From: Pseudarthrobacter sp. GA104
GTDB taxonomy: Bacteria; Actinomycetota; Actinomycetes; Actinomycetales; Micrococcaceae
DNA: 64,000 nt
Direction of reading: 5' to 3'
Assembly (NCBI RefSeq): GCF_009741265.1
Contig: NZ_WOWL01000001.1
Coordinates: 496,001-560,000, forward strand
The notes beneath the pieces are model-generated. The model saw nothing but the letters and a program-made list of their open reading frames with translations, did no database searches and was not told the DNA's origin. Within the stretch, counting starts at the first letter, position 1. The number at the start of each line of letters is the position of its first letter. Both the position numbers and the translations under genes were made by a program. This document shows positions 24,848-34,074 of this stretch, piece by piece.

Positions 24848-25747
24848 CTAGGGTGCGCCGCCGCGCGAGATCAGCTCTTTGGCCAGGCGGCGGTAGGCGT
24901 CGGCGCCCACGTGGTTGCCGGCGTAGCTCGTGATCGGCTCGGCGGCCACGGTGGCGTCCGCGAACTTGATGGAGCGCTTGATGACGGTCTCGAAGACCTT
25001 GTCGCCGAAGGCCTCCACCAGCCGGGTGATGACCTCGCGGCTGTGCAGCGTCCGTGCGTCGTACATGGTGGCAAGGACGCCATCCACCTGCAGGCGCGGG
25101 TTGAGGCGGTCCTGCACCTTGTCGATGGTTTCCACCAGCAGCGCCACGGCGCGGAGGGCGAAGAACTCGCAGATCAGCGGAATGATGACGCCGTGCGCCG
25201 CGGTGAGCGCGTTGACGGTCAGGAGCCCGAGGGAGGGCTGGCAGTCGATGAGGACGACGTCGTAGTCGTCCTCGACTTTCTTGAGGGCCCGGTCCAGGAC
25301 CTGCTCGCGCGCAACTTCATTGACGAGCTGGACTTCGGCGGCGGAGAGGTCGATGTTGGCCGGCAGCAGGTCGACGTTCTCAACGCCGGTCTGGTGGATG
25401 GCGTCGCGGATGTCCACTTTGCGGTCCATCAGCACGTTGTAGACAGTGAGGTCCAGCTCGTGTGGATTCACGCCGAGGCCCGCCGAAAGCGCACCCTGGG
25501 GATCGAAGTCGACCAGGAGGACGCGGCGGCCGTATTCCGCCAGCGCCGCGGCGAGGTTGATCGTTGAGGTGGTCTTGCCGACGCCGCCCTTCTGGTTCAC
25601 CATGGCGATGACCCGTGCCGGACCGTGGGAGGACAGCGGCGCGGGTTCCGGAAACTCGCGGTATGGGCGCCCGGTGGGCCCCATCACCGCGTTGTCCAGG
25701 TCAAATTCCGTGCCCTCCAGAGTTGCCGAACCCTGTTCGCTGCTCAC
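24848..25747 (-). CDS. ParA-family chromosome partitioning ATPase, scp-linked
   Basis: This second ParA-family ATPase (about 299 residues) has the deviant Walker motif NQKGGVGKTTSTINLAAALA at residues 51-70, VDFDPQGALSAGLG, and VLIDCQPSLGLLTVNAL. I prefer GTG at 25747 (MSSEQGSATLEG); the frame is open much further but the earlier part lacks codon structure or conserved sequence. It is the orthologue of mycobacterial Rv1708, always beside scpAB and distinct from the oriC-linked ParA. It lacks a ParB nearby. A role alongside ScpAB in chromosome handling is inference from conserved linkage. Confidence 0.88.
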   Translation of the reverse strand: MSSEQGSATLEGTEFDLDNAVMGPTGRPYREFPEPAPLSSHGPARVIAMVNQKGGVGKTTSTINLAAALAEYGRRVLLVDFDPQGALSAGLGVNPHELDLTVYNVLMDRKVDIRDAIHQTGVENVDLLPANIDLSAAEVQLVNEVAREQVLDRALKKVEDDYDVVLIDCQPSLGLLTVNALTAAHGVIIPLICEFFALRAVALLVETIDKVQDRLNPRLQVDGVLATMYDARTLHSREVITRLVEAFGDKVFETVIKRSIKFADATVAAEPITSYAGNHVGADAYRRLAKELISRGGAP

Positions 25748-25921
25748 GTATCTATCCACACTTTCGATGACGGTGATTTCCTGCCGCTGATTGCCAGCGC
25801 CGTTCCTTCTTCTTCCCAAGGTTACAGCGACCGACACGGCATTCGAGGGAACTTGACTTTCGGCCCATGTTGAGCCTTGACCCTCTAGCTGAGGTCGAAG
25901 GTTACCGCTCCGCAGACAAGG

Positions 25922-25955
25922 AACCGCCCCCGCAGCGCTTGCTGCGGGGGCGGTT
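25922..25955 (-). terminator. Terminator downstream of the dicarboxylate transporter gene
   Basis: AACCGCCCCCGCAGC and its exact complement flank the loop GCTT, giving a 15-bp GC-rich stem. It lies 18 bases past the transporter stop on the minus strand and upstream of parA, so it separates these two same-strand genes. No long U tract is present. Confidence 0.8.
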
Positions 25956-25973
25956 GCCTGTTGGCCGGAGTGG

Positions 25974-27323
25974 TCAGGCGTTGGCCGGAACCGGGCGGGC
26001 TTCAGCCTGCTCCGGAGCGGCTTCACCGTGGTGGTGGGCCAGCATGGTTGCTTCGTCGAAGGGTTCCTCGCCGGAGAGGACGCTGTTGACCTGTACGCCG
26101 TCGATCTCCTTGACCCACGTGCCAATCAGGACGGTGGCTACGGCGTTGCCGGTGAAGTTGGTCAGGGCGCGGGCCTCGGACATGAACCGGTCGATGCCCA
26201 CGATCATGCCTACGCCGCCCAGCAGCTCGGGCTTGTGGGCCTGGAGGCCGGCAGCCAGCGTGGCGAGGCCGGCACCGGTGACACCGGCTGCACCCTTGGA
26301 GGCAATGATCATGAAGATCAGCAGGGAGATCTGGGCGCCCAGGTCCAGCGGCGTGCCCATGGCGTTGGCAACGAACAGGGAGGCCATGGTCAGGTAGATG
26401 GCCGTGCCGTCAAGGTTGAACGAGTAGCCGGTGGGCACCGTGACGCCAACAACGGGCTTGGAGACACCGAGGTGTTCCATCTTGGCGATCAGGCGGGGCA
26501 GGGCAGCTTCAGAGGAGGACGTGGAGAAGATGAGCAGGTATTCGCGGCCCAGGTACTTCATCAGCTTGAAGATGTTGACGCCGGTGACAACCTTGAGCAG
26601 GCCGCCCAGGATGATCACGATGAACAGTGCGCAGGTGATGTAGAAGGCAGCCATCAGGGTGAACATGCTGACGATGGCCTGGAATCCGGTGGCTCCCACG
26701 ACGGCGGCGATGGCACCGAAGGCACCCACGGGGGCGAGCCACATGATCATGATCAGGATGCGGAACACGAGGACCTGGCCGTGGCCGATGGCCTTGAGGA
26801 TGGGAGCGCCCTGCGGGCCCATCTTCTGGAGGGCGAAGCCTACGAGGATGGCGGCAAAGAGGGTGGGCAGGACCGGAATATCTCCCGGAATGATGCCAAG
26901 GAGGAAAGCAACGGTGCTGTCTACTTCCGCCTTCTTGTTAGGGTCATAGGGGGCCAGCTTCAGGCCCTCACCCGGGTGGATCAGGTTGCCCACCACCAGG
27001 CCGATGGCGAGCGCGAACGTGGACATCAGGATGAAGTAGCCCAGCGCCAGGCCGCCTACCTTGCCCACCGTGGCAGCCTTCGCGATCGAGCCGATGCCAA
27101 GGACGATGGTGCAGAAGATGACCGGGGCGATCATCATCTTAATGAGTTTGATGAACCCGTCGCCGAGCGGCTTGAGGGACTTGCCGACCTCCGGGAACAT
27201 CAGGCCCACCACGGCGCCGAGGATCACGGCGGCGATGACGGCGATGTACAGGTAGTGCGATTTGTCGATGCCCTTGCGCCGCGTCTTCACGGTGTCAAGC
27301 GACTCTCCTCGTTGAGAAGCCAT
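25974..27323 (-). CDS. dctA: C4-dicarboxylate/H+ (or Na+) symporter, DctA family
   Basis: This 449-residue member of the dicarboxylate/amino acid:cation symporter family has about eight membrane segments plus two re-entrant hairpins. Family signatures include TSSSEAALPRL, TGYSFNLDGTAIYLTMASLFVA and ASKGAAGVTGAGLATLAAGL. It should import succinate, fumarate, malate or related acids through the plasma membrane. AAGGAG precedes the ATG. The gene is divergent from a DcuS/CitA-type sensor kinase, which argues for a dicarboxylate rather than glutamate substrate, though GltP cannot be excluded by sequence alone. Confidence 0.9.
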   Translation of the reverse strand: MASQRGESLDTVKTRRKGIDKSHYLYIAVIAAVILGAVVGLMFPEVGKSLKPLGDGFIKLIKMMIAPVIFCTIVLGIGSIAKAATVGKVGGLALGYFILMSTFALAIGLVVGNLIHPGEGLKLAPYDPNKKAEVDSTVAFLLGIIPGDIPVLPTLFAAILVGFALQKMGPQGAPILKAIGHGQVLVFRILIMIMWLAPVGAFGAIAAVVGATGFQAIVSMFTLMAAFYITCALFIVIILGGLLKVVTGVNIFKLMKYLGREYLLIFSTSSSEAALPRLIAKMEHLGVSKPVVGVTVPTGYSFNLDGTAIYLTMASLFVANAMGTPLDLGAQISLLIFMIIASKGAAGVTGAGLATLAAGLQAHKPELLGGVGMIVGIDRFMSEARALTNFTGNAVATVLIGTWVKEIDGVQVNSVLSGEEPFDEATMLAHHHGEAAPEQAEARPVPANA

Positions 27324-27475
27324 GATGTGTCTCCTTGTATGGATAATCTGATAGACGCTGCGGCACAGTATCTGGGCTCAACACGTCCTCCGGTGTGATA
27401 TCCATCATTGGGTACGCCGTGACCCAGCTCACCGTTGCGTTCATATTGGTCGTGGAAGGTGCGTGGGAGGTACGG

Positions 27476-29110
27476 ATGATCCACCCCTGGAGTATCGCCC
27501 GCCGGCTCTTCGTGGCGAACCTGCTGATTGTGGTGGTGTTCATCGCCATCGTTGGTTCAGCCACCTACGTTGACGCCCGTGACCGCGCCTATGACGAGGC
27601 CGGAATGCGCATGGCGGGGATCGCCGCTTCGATCGCAGCCAGCCCGCTGGTGCTGGAGGCAGCTGCCGGCCCGGACCCCTCAGCCGTCCTGCAGCCCTAC
27701 GCCAGCGACGTTATGTCCGCTGCCGACGTCGACTTCGTGACCATCATGGCTCCCGACCGGACCCGCTGGACGCACCCGCGGGAGGAGGAAATCGGCCGGC
27801 CTTACATCGGCTCGATCGACGCCGCCTTGCGGGGTGAGCAGTACACGGAAGTGACGGCGGGGACGCTGGGCCCGTCAGTGCGGACGATTGTCCCGGTCAA
27901 GGATGAGGCCGGCAATGTGAAGGCGCTGGTGGCGGCGGGTGTCACGGTGCGCACGGTGGATGTTGCGTTCGCGGGACGCCTGCCTGCCCTGCTGGCGATT
28001 GGCCTTGCCCTGCTGCTGGGAGGCTCGCTGGCCTCCTGGCTGCTGGGCCGGTATCTTCGCCGGGTCACCCGCGGCTGGGGGCCGGAACAGCTCTCGCAGT
28101 TGTTCGCATACTACGAGTCCGTCCTGCACTCGGTCCGGGAAGGGCTGATCCTCATCGATGCCAAGGGCCGCGTGGTGATGTACAACGACCACGCGGCCGA
28201 ACTGCTGGGCCTTGAGGGGTCCGGCAGCAAGGACCCCACCCGGCCGCCGACACTGGCGGAGCTGCCGCTCGAGGAGGAGCTCCGGGAGCTGTTCGAGTCG
28301 GGGCGGACTGCCAAGGACGAAATTGTCCTTACCGGCTCGCGGGTCCTGGTGGTCAACCAGGGACCGGCCAAGGCGCCCGGGGTTCCGGGGAACCGCGGCA
28401 GGTCAGCCGTCTACGGCACGGTGGCCACGCTGCGGGACCGGACCGAGATTGAGGCGCTGGGCAACGAGCTTGAAACCATGCGTACCCTCTCCGGAGCGCT
28501 CCGGGCCCAGACCCACGAGCACGCCAACAGGCTCCACACGATGGTCTCGCTCCTGGAACTGGGCCGGACCCAGGAAGCCCTGGACTTTGCCACCCGGGAC
28601 CTGGAACTGAGCCAGCAGCTGACCGACGACATGGTCAGCTCGGTGGATGAGCCCGTGCTGGGTGCCCTGGTCATGGGCAAGGTGGCTGAAGCCCACGAAC
28701 GCGGCGTCCAGCTGGACGTTGCCACGCTGGGTTCCGGTAGTGTGGCGGGAGTTGCGGTGCAGGACCTGGTCACCATCCTGGGAAACCTGCTGGACAACGC
28801 GATTGACGCGGCAGCAGACGCTCCTCCGCCGCGGCGGGTGCAGCTGACAGTGGAGTCGGACGAGGAAGGGCTGGACATCGCCGTCCACGATTCCGGCGCC
28901 GTGCTGGACTCCCAGGCAGCGGACAACATCTTCCGGCACGGCTTCAGCACCAAGCCTTCCGGACCCGGCGGACGGGGCATCGGGCTGGCGCTGGTCCGGC
29001 AGGCAGTACACCGCCTGGGCGGTACGCTGACCATCAACGGACGGCGCGGAGCGAAGTTCGAAGTATTTCTTCCCGCCGCGGTGTCCCCGCAGAAGGAGCA
29101 CACACCGTGA
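27476..29110 (+). CDS. Sensor histidine kinase, DcuS/CitA type
   Basis: The protein of about 544 residues has a first membrane helix near its start (FVANLLIVVVFIAIVGSATY), an extracytoplasmic PAS-like sensor domain, a second helix (LLAIGLALLLGGSLASWLLG), a cytoplasmic PAS domain and a kinase core. The phosphoacceptor is in the family box TLSGALRAQTHEHANRLH, and the ATPase domain contains NLLDNAIDAA. I chose ATG at 27476 because GGGAGG lies five bases upstream. Its TGA overlaps the regulator's GTG, so the pair is coupled. The CitA/DcuS architecture and the divergent transporter indicate sensing of external C4-dicarboxylate or citrate. Confidence 0.92.
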   Translation: MIHPWSIARRLFVANLLIVVVFIAIVGSATYVDARDRAYDEAGMRMAGIAASIAASPLVLEAAAGPDPSAVLQPYASDVMSAADVDFVTIMAPDRTRWTHPREEEIGRPYIGSIDAALRGEQYTEVTAGTLGPSVRTIVPVKDEAGNVKALVAAGVTVRTVDVAFAGRLPALLAIGLALLLGGSLASWLLGRYLRRVTRGWGPEQLSQLFAYYESVLHSVREGLILIDAKGRVVMYNDHAAELLGLEGSGSKDPTRPPTLAELPLEEELRELFESGRTAKDEIVLTGSRVLVVNQGPAKAPGVPGNRGRSAVYGTVATLRDRTEIEALGNELETMRTLSGALRAQTHEHANRLHTMVSLLELGRTQEALDFATRDLELSQQLTDDMVSSVDEPVLGALVMGKVAEAHERGVQLDVATLGSGSVAGVAVQDLVTILGNLLDNAIDAAADAPPPRRVQLTVESDEEGLDIAVHDSGAVLDSQAADNIFRHGFSTKPSGPGGRGIGLALVRQAVHRLGGTLTINGRRGAKFEVFLPAAVSPQKEHTP

Positions 29111-29820
29111 GCAACATCCGGGTCCTCATCGTTGAGGACGAGGCCATCGCATCAGCCGCACACGCGGCCTACATCGGGCGGTTGCCGGGCTTTGAACTGG
29201 CCGGAAGCGCTCCTGACGGCCAGTCTGCCCTCCGCCTGCTCGGCGAATTTTCCGCCGCAGGCAACCCGGTGGAGCTGGTCCTCCTGGACATGAACCTCCC
29301 GGACCTCCACGGGCTGGACATTGCGCGGCGCATGCGGGCGGCCGGCATCCTGGCGGACATCATCGCCATCACGGCAGTGCGGGAACTGGCGATCGTCCGG
29401 AGCGCGGTGGCCATTGGGGTGGTCCAGTACCTGATCAAGCCGTTCACCTTCGCGACTTTCGCCGACAAGCTGGAGAGCTACCGGCAGTTCCGGCAGCAGC
29501 TCGCAGGCCATGACGCGGGATCCGGGAAAACCGGCGCGTCCCAAAGCGAAGTGGACCAGGCTTTCGCCAGCCTGCGGGCACCGTCGGAACTCCCCCTGCC
29601 CAAGGGCCTCTCGGTTTCCACGCTGGGCTCAGTGCAGGACTTCGTCAAGCAGCAGCGCGATGCCGTCTCGGCCACGGAAGTCATGGACGCCCTCGGCATG
29701 TCCCGTGTCACTGCGCGGCGCTACCTGGAGTATTTGGCCGATGCAGGTACGGTCTCCAGGACTGCCCGCTACGGCACCCCGGGCAGGCCGGAGAACGAGT
29801 ACCGCTGGAGCGGGCGCTGA
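29107..29820 (+). CDS. Response regulator, DctR/CitB type
   Basis: The 237-residue product has a receiver domain with the phosphoacceptor Asp61 (LLDMNLPDLHG) and the conserved lysine in YLIKPF. A linker leads to a C-terminal helix-turn-helix region (SATEVMDALGMSRVTARRYLEYLADAG) of the CitB/DcuR class. It begins at GTG inside the kinase stop codon. It most likely activates the divergent dctA gene; the 150 bases between the kinase and dctA are the natural target. No direct repeat is obvious there. Confidence 0.92.
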   Translation: MSNIRVLIVEDEAIASAAHAAYIGRLPGFELAGSAPDGQSALRLLGEFSAAGNPVELVLLDMNLPDLHGLDIARRMRAAGILADIIAITAVRELAIVRSAVAIGVVQYLIKPFTFATFADKLESYRQFRQQLAGHDAGSGKTGASQSEVDQAFASLRAPSELPLPKGLSVSTLGSVQDFVKQQRDAVSATEVMDALGMSRVTARRYLEYLADAGTVSRTARYGTPGRPENEYRWSGR

Positions 29821-29834
29821 ACTGCGCCGGGATC

Positions 29835-31745
29835 TCACCCTGCCGTGGGGCGGAGGATCCCGATGAGCTGGTCTATCACCCCGGCGTCCTCGATGGTGGA
29901 CGGCACCGTGTATTCCCCGCCGTCGGCAATCTGGCGCATGGTCTTGCGGAGGATCTTTCCTGACCGGGTCTTGGGCAGGGCATCCACCACAGTCACGTGC
30001 TTGAAGTCTGCCACGGCCCCGATATCCCGGCGCACCAGCGCCACCAGGTCCTTTTCCAGGACGTCCTGCGGCACGTCGACCCCGGACTTGAGCACAACAT
30101 AGCCGCTGGGACGCTGGCCCTTCAGCGGATCCGCCAGGCCGATCACCGCGCACTCGGCCACGGCCGGGTGCTGCCCAATGACCTGTTCCATGGCGCCCGT
30201 GGACAGCCTGTGCCCCGCAACGTTGATGATGTCGTCGGTCCGCCCCATGACGAACACGTAGCCGTCCCCGTCCCGGTAGCCGGAGTCCCCGGTGGCGTAG
30301 CAGCCTTCGAAAGCCTGCAGGTAGGAGGAGATGTAGCGTTCGTCGTCGCCCCAGAGCGTTGCCAGCGTCCCGGGCGGCAGCGGCAGGTCCAGCACAATGT
30401 TGCCTTCGCTTCCGGGCCCCAAGTCCTCCCCGAGTCCGTCCACGATGCGGAGTTTGAACCCCGGCATGGGAACGCTGGGCGAACCCGGTTTGATCGGCAG
30501 CTCTTCCAGTCCCCGGGGATTGGCGCAGATCGCCCAGCCCGTCTCCGTCTGCCACCAGTGGTCCACCACGGGAACACGCACCGTCCGCGAGGCCCAGTGG
30601 AACGTATCCGTGTCCAGCCGCTCCCCTGCCGTGAAGAGGGTACGCAGGCTGGAAATGTCGTAGGCGCCCAGCAGGGTTGCTTCCGGGTCCGCCTTCCGGA
30701 TGGCCCGCAGTGCCGTGGGCGCCGTGAACAGGACGTTGACGCCGTGGTCCTGGACCACGCGCCAGAAAGCGCCGGCATCCGGGGTTCCAACCGGTTTTCC
30801 CTCGTAGAGGACCGTTGTGGCGCCGGCCAGCAGAGGGCCGTAGACGATATAGGAGTGCCCCACTACCCAGCCGACATCCGAGGCGGTCCACATGACGTCC
30901 CCCGGACCGATGCCGTAGATGTTGTCCAGCGTCCAACTGAGGGCGACGGCGTGTCCGCCGTTGTCCCGGACCACGCCTTTGGGCGTCCCGGTAGTACCCG
31001 AGGTGTACAGGATGTACAGCGGATCCGTAGCAGCGACATCCACCGGCCCGGCCGGTTCGGCGGCGGCCATTTCAGCATCCCAGTCCAGCCAGCCGTGCTC
31101 CGCTGCCGTGGCGGCGAAACCTTCCCGTGCCGTGACAATAACGGGGAGATCCGGCACGCCGGCCAGGGCGAGGGCGTCCGCGACGGCGGGGAGGTATTCA
31201 ATGCGGCGCGACGGTTCGATTCCGCCCGAGGCAGTGACCACGAGGGCGGGGGCGGCGTCCCGAATGCGGGACGCAAGCTCCTTTGGGGCGAATCCGCCAA
31301 ACACCACTGAATGCACTGCCCCAAGCCGTGCAGTTGCAAGCATGGCAATGGCGGCCTCGGGAATCATCGGCATGTAGATCACCACGCGGTCGCCCTTGCC
31401 CACGCCGCGGTTGCGGAGGGCCCCGGCAAAGCGCGCCACGAGGCCGGTGAGTTCCGCATAGCTGAACCGGCGCTGGATGCCGAGCATGGCCGAATCGAAG
31501 ATCAGGGCATCCTGGTCCCCCCGGCCGGCCTCCACATGGCGGTCCAGGGCGTTGTAGGAGGTATTGAGGACACCGTCGGGAAACCAGCCGTACAGCGGCG
31601 CTTTACTGGAGTCCAGGGCGCGCCGGGGCTGCGTTGACCAGGAGACCCTTGCGGCCGCGCTGAGCCAAAACTCCCCCGGCTCCCTGAGGCTGTGTTCGTA
31701 CGTGTCCCGATAGCTGTTGGTAACCATGAAGCGCATCCCGTCCAC
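29835..31745 (-). CDS. prpE: Propionyl-CoA synthetase
   Basis: This AMP-forming acyl-CoA synthetase (up to 636 residues) activates propionate, and often acetate, to the CoA thioester. Signatures are YTSGTTGTPKGVVRDNGGH, DHWWQTETGWAIC and the C-terminal lysine block LPKTRSGKILRKTMRQIADG. The N-terminal LDSSKAPLYGWFPDGVLNTSYNALDRHV region is more like PrpE than acetyl-CoA synthetase, and its position divergent from a prp operon supports this. GTG at 31745 and ATGs at 31736 and 31727 are all possible starts; none has a clear ribosome site. TGTATACA sites lie upstream. Confidence 0.87.
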   Translation of the reverse strand: MDGMRFMVTNSYRDTYEHSLREPGEFWLSAAARVSWSTQPRRALDSSKAPLYGWFPDGVLNTSYNALDRHVEAGRGDQDALIFDSAMLGIQRRFSYAELTGLVARFAGALRNRGVGKGDRVVIYMPMIPEAAIAMLATARLGAVHSVVFGGFAPKELASRIRDAAPALVVTASGGIEPSRRIEYLPAVADALALAGVPDLPVIVTAREGFAATAAEHGWLDWDAEMAAAEPAGPVDVAATDPLYILYTSGTTGTPKGVVRDNGGHAVALSWTLDNIYGIGPGDVMWTASDVGWVVGHSYIVYGPLLAGATTVLYEGKPVGTPDAGAFWRVVQDHGVNVLFTAPTALRAIRKADPEATLLGAYDISSLRTLFTAGERLDTDTFHWASRTVRVPVVDHWWQTETGWAICANPRGLEELPIKPGSPSVPMPGFKLRIVDGLGEDLGPGSEGNIVLDLPLPPGTLATLWGDDERYISSYLQAFEGCYATGDSGYRDGDGYVFVMGRTDDIINVAGHRLSTGAMEQVIGQHPAVAECAVIGLADPLKGQRPSGYVVLKSGVDVPQDVLEKDLVALVRRDIGAVADFKHVTVVDALPKTRSGKILRKTMRQIADGGEYTVPSTIEDAGVIDQLIGILRPTAG

Positions 31746-31797
31746 GACATTGTGATGACGCCATGCTAGCCCGGCCGTCGGAGGGAAAACAAGAGCA

Positions 31798-31807
31798 ATG
31801 TATACAT
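31798..31807. promoter_or_regulatory. TGTATACA palindrome 1 in the prpE/prp intergenic region
   Basis: ATGTATACAT is a perfect 10-bp palindrome upstream of prpE. A second TGTATACA lies 63 bp to the right. GntR/FadR-type regulators bind short symmetric sites of this size, and a GntR gene starts 95 bases away, so this is probably an operator for it. Confidence 0.55.
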
Positions 31808-31861
31808 GCGTGGCGAATTTCTGCCACAGTTGCGTCCAGGGGCTGGTTTTTGTCCGGGTTC

Positions 31862-31869
31862 TGTATACA
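31862..31869. promoter_or_regulatory. TGTATACA palindrome 2, ahead of the prp operon regulator gene
   Basis: This exact second copy of TGTATACA lies just upstream of the ribosome site AAGGAGG (31890-31896) of the GntR gene. Centre-to-centre distance to the first copy is 63 bp, close to six helical turns, so both sites face the same side of the DNA and could be bound together. Confidence 0.55.
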
Positions 31870-31901
31870 CTGGAAAGGTCAAACCACCGAAGGAGGCAAC
31901 G

Positions 31902-32561
31902 ATGCGCGCCAGCGACAGGGCCTACGAAGCGCTGCGCGATGACATCACCGAGTGGCGCCTCCTGCCGGGCACGGTGCTGGCAGAGGTGGAACAGTCGGAA
32001 CGCCTAGGCGTCTCGCGCACGCCCCTCCGGGAGGCGCTGAGCCGTCTCACGGCGGAAGGGCTGACGACGACGGCCGGCAGCCGCGGCGTCGTCGTCACCG
32101 ACGTTTCACTCGACGACATCGACGAACTTTTCGAGCTCCGCGAAACCCTGGAGTGCAAAGCAGCAGCGCTCGCAGCCGAACGCGGCGACTCTGCCGTGTT
32201 CGTGCAGTTGCAGAAGGAATTCCTCGAAGCGCCCGCCCTCATCGATGGCAGCGACCCGGGCCGGCACGCTTATTACGAGCTCGCGGGGCGCCTCGATGCG
32301 GCCATCGATGCTGCTGCTTCCAACTCCTACCTGGCCCAGGCCATGCGCGGCCTGCGTGTGCACCTGGTCCGGGTCCGCAGGCTTGCCGCCGACGACGCGC
32401 ACCGGCTCACTGCCGCTGCAGCCGAGCACGCGGCCATCGCCGAGGCCATCGCCGCCGGAAACCCCCGGCTGGCCGAGGCAGCCACCACGCTCCACCTGCA
32501 CAGAAGCCTTTCACACGTCAAAAACACGCACACGCCCCACGACAAGGAGCACCATGGTTAA
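31902..32561 (+). CDS. GntR-family (FadR subfamily) regulator of the methylcitrate genes
   Basis: The 219-residue protein has an N-terminal winged helix ([20 protein letters not shown] then [19 protein letters not shown], the classical GntR recognition helix). An all-helical FCD effector domain follows, with [19 protein letters not shown] and a conserved histidine region in [14 protein letters not shown] chose ATG at 31902 for its AAGGAGG site. It is the first gene of a GntR-prpD-prpB-prpC unit; its end overlaps prpD by eight bases. It probably binds the TGTATACA pair, autoregulates, and senses a propionate-derived metabolite such as methylcitrate; that is inference. Confidence 0.88.
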   Translation: MRASDRAYEALRDDITEWRLLPGTVLAEVEQSERLGVSRTPLREALSRLTAEGLTTTAGSRGVVVTDVSLDDIDELFELRETLECKAAALAAERGDSAVFVQLQKEFLEAPALIDGSDPGRHAYYELAGRLDAAIDAAASNSYLAQAMRGLRVHLVRVRRLAADDAHRLTAAAAEHAAIAEAIAAGNPRLAEAATTLHLHRSLSHVKNTHTPHDKEHHG

Positions 32562-34074
32562 GGAACACCACGTCCGCGTTTACAAGAGCGAGGAAAACCT
32601 GCCCCGCGAGGAGCAGCTCGCCTACAAGATCGCCAAGGTAGCCACCGATCCCGTCCCGGTCACTGACGAGGTCACAGACATGGTGATCAACCGGGTGATC
32701 GACAACGCTTCGGTTGCCATCGCGTCCTTGAACCGCAGCCCCATCGTGGCGGCCCGGGCCCAGTCGCTGGCGCATGCTCCCAGCACCGGGGGCCAGGGGG
32801 CCAAGGTCTTCGGTATCGGCGAGCGCGTTTCCCCCGAATGGGCGGCATGGGCCAACGGGGTGGCGGTGCGCGAACTGGACTACCACGACACCTTCCTGGC
32901 GGCCGACTATTCGCACCCTGGCGACAACATCCCGCCGATCCTTGCGGTTGCCCAGCACACCGGGGCCAGCGGACACGACCTGGTGAGGGGCATCGCCACC
33001 GGGTACGAGATCCAGGTGAACCTGGTCAAGGCCATCTGCCTGCACAAGCACAAGATCGACCACGTGGCCCATCTCGGCCCGTCGGCTGCGGCGGGCATCG
33101 GCACGCTCCTGGGGCTCGACGTCGAGACCATCTTCCAGTCCGTGGGACAGGCACTGCACACCACCACCGCCACGCGGCAGTCGCGCAAGGGCGAAATCTC
33201 CACCTGGAAGGCGCACGCTCCGGCGTTCGCAGGGAAGATGGCCGTGGAGGCCGCGGACCGTGCCATGCGGGGCCAGACCTCGCCCGTGCCGATCTATGAA
33301 GGCGAGGACGGGGTGATCGCCTGGATGCTGGACGGCCCGGACGCTTCCTACATGGTCCCGCTGCCGGAAGCCGGGGAGGCCAAGCGCGCGATCCTGGACA
33401 CGTACACCAAGGAACATTCCGCCGAGTACCAGGCCCAGGCCTGGATCGACCTCGCGCGGAAGCTGAACCGTGAGCACCCCGAGGCCACCGACCCCGCGAA
33501 CGTGAAGTCCGTGCTGATCAAAACGAGCCACCACACGCACTATGTGATCGGCTCCGGCGCCAACGATCCGCAGAAGTACGATCCCAAGGCCAGCCGGGAA
33601 ACCCTGGACCACTCCATCCCCTACATTTTCACGGTGGCACTGCAGGACGGCGCGTGGCACCACGTGGACTCCTACGCCCCCGAACGCGCCGCACGCCCGG
33701 ACACGGTGGACCTGTGGCAGAAGGTGAGCACAGAGGAAGATCCTGAGTGGACGCGGCGCTACCATTCGCTGGACATTGCCGAGAAGGCCTTCGGCGGTTC
33801 CGTGGAGATCATCCTGGCGGACGGCACAGTCATCACGGACGAGATCGCCGTGGCCGACGCCCATCCGCTCGGCGCGCGCCCCTTCGGCCGGGAGCAGTAC
33901 GTCAACAAGTTCCGCACCCTCGCCGCCGGACTGGTGGAGGAAGCGGAAATCGAAAGGTTCCTCGCCGCCGTCGAACGCCTCCCGGAACTCGCCGCCGGCG
34001 AACTGGACCAACTGAACATCACTGCGGCGCCGGGGGTCATCGACCTGGGCGCGGCACCGAAGGGCCTGTTCTGA
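32554..34074 (+). CDS. prpD: 2-methylcitrate dehydratase
   Basis: PrpD removes water from 2-methylcitrate in the methylcitrate cycle. The 506-residue product has the MmgE/PrpD fold, visible in [31 protein letters not shown] and [34 protein letters not shown] at 32554 is preceded by AAGGAG. Length is normal. The gene overlaps the GntR gene at its start and prpB at its end (TGATG), so the operon is tightly coupled. No acnD/prpF pair is present, so this is the PrpD-type rather than AcnD-type pathway. Confidence 0.95.
   Translation: MVKEHHVRVYKSEENLPREEQLAYKIAKVATDPVPVTDEVTDMVINRVIDNASVAIASLNRSPIVAARAQSLAHAPSTGGQGAKVFGIGERVSPEWAAWANGVAVRELDYHDTFLAADYSHPGDNIPPILAVAQHTGASGHDLVRGIATGYEIQVNLVKAICLHKHKIDHVAHLGPSAAAGIGTLLGLDVETIFQSVGQALHTTTATRQSRKGEISTWKAHAPAFAGKMAVEAADRAMRGQTSPVPIYEGEDGVIAWMLDGPDASYMVPLPEAGEAKRAILDTYTKEHSAEYQAQAWIDLARKLNREHPEATDPANVKSVLIKTSHHTHYVIGSGANDPQKYDPKASRETLDHSIPYIFTVALQDGAWHHVDSYAPERAARPDTVDLWQKVSTEEDPEWTRRYHSLDIAEKAFGGSVEIILADGTVITDEIAVADAHPLGARPFGREQYVNKFRTLAAGLVEEAEIERFLAAVERLPELAAGELDQLNITAAPGVIDLGAAPKGLF

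Noticed and set aside
25748..26125. N-terminal extension of the scp-linked ParA
   Set aside because: The added 126 codons run into the terminator and dctA antisense and show no conserved sequence.
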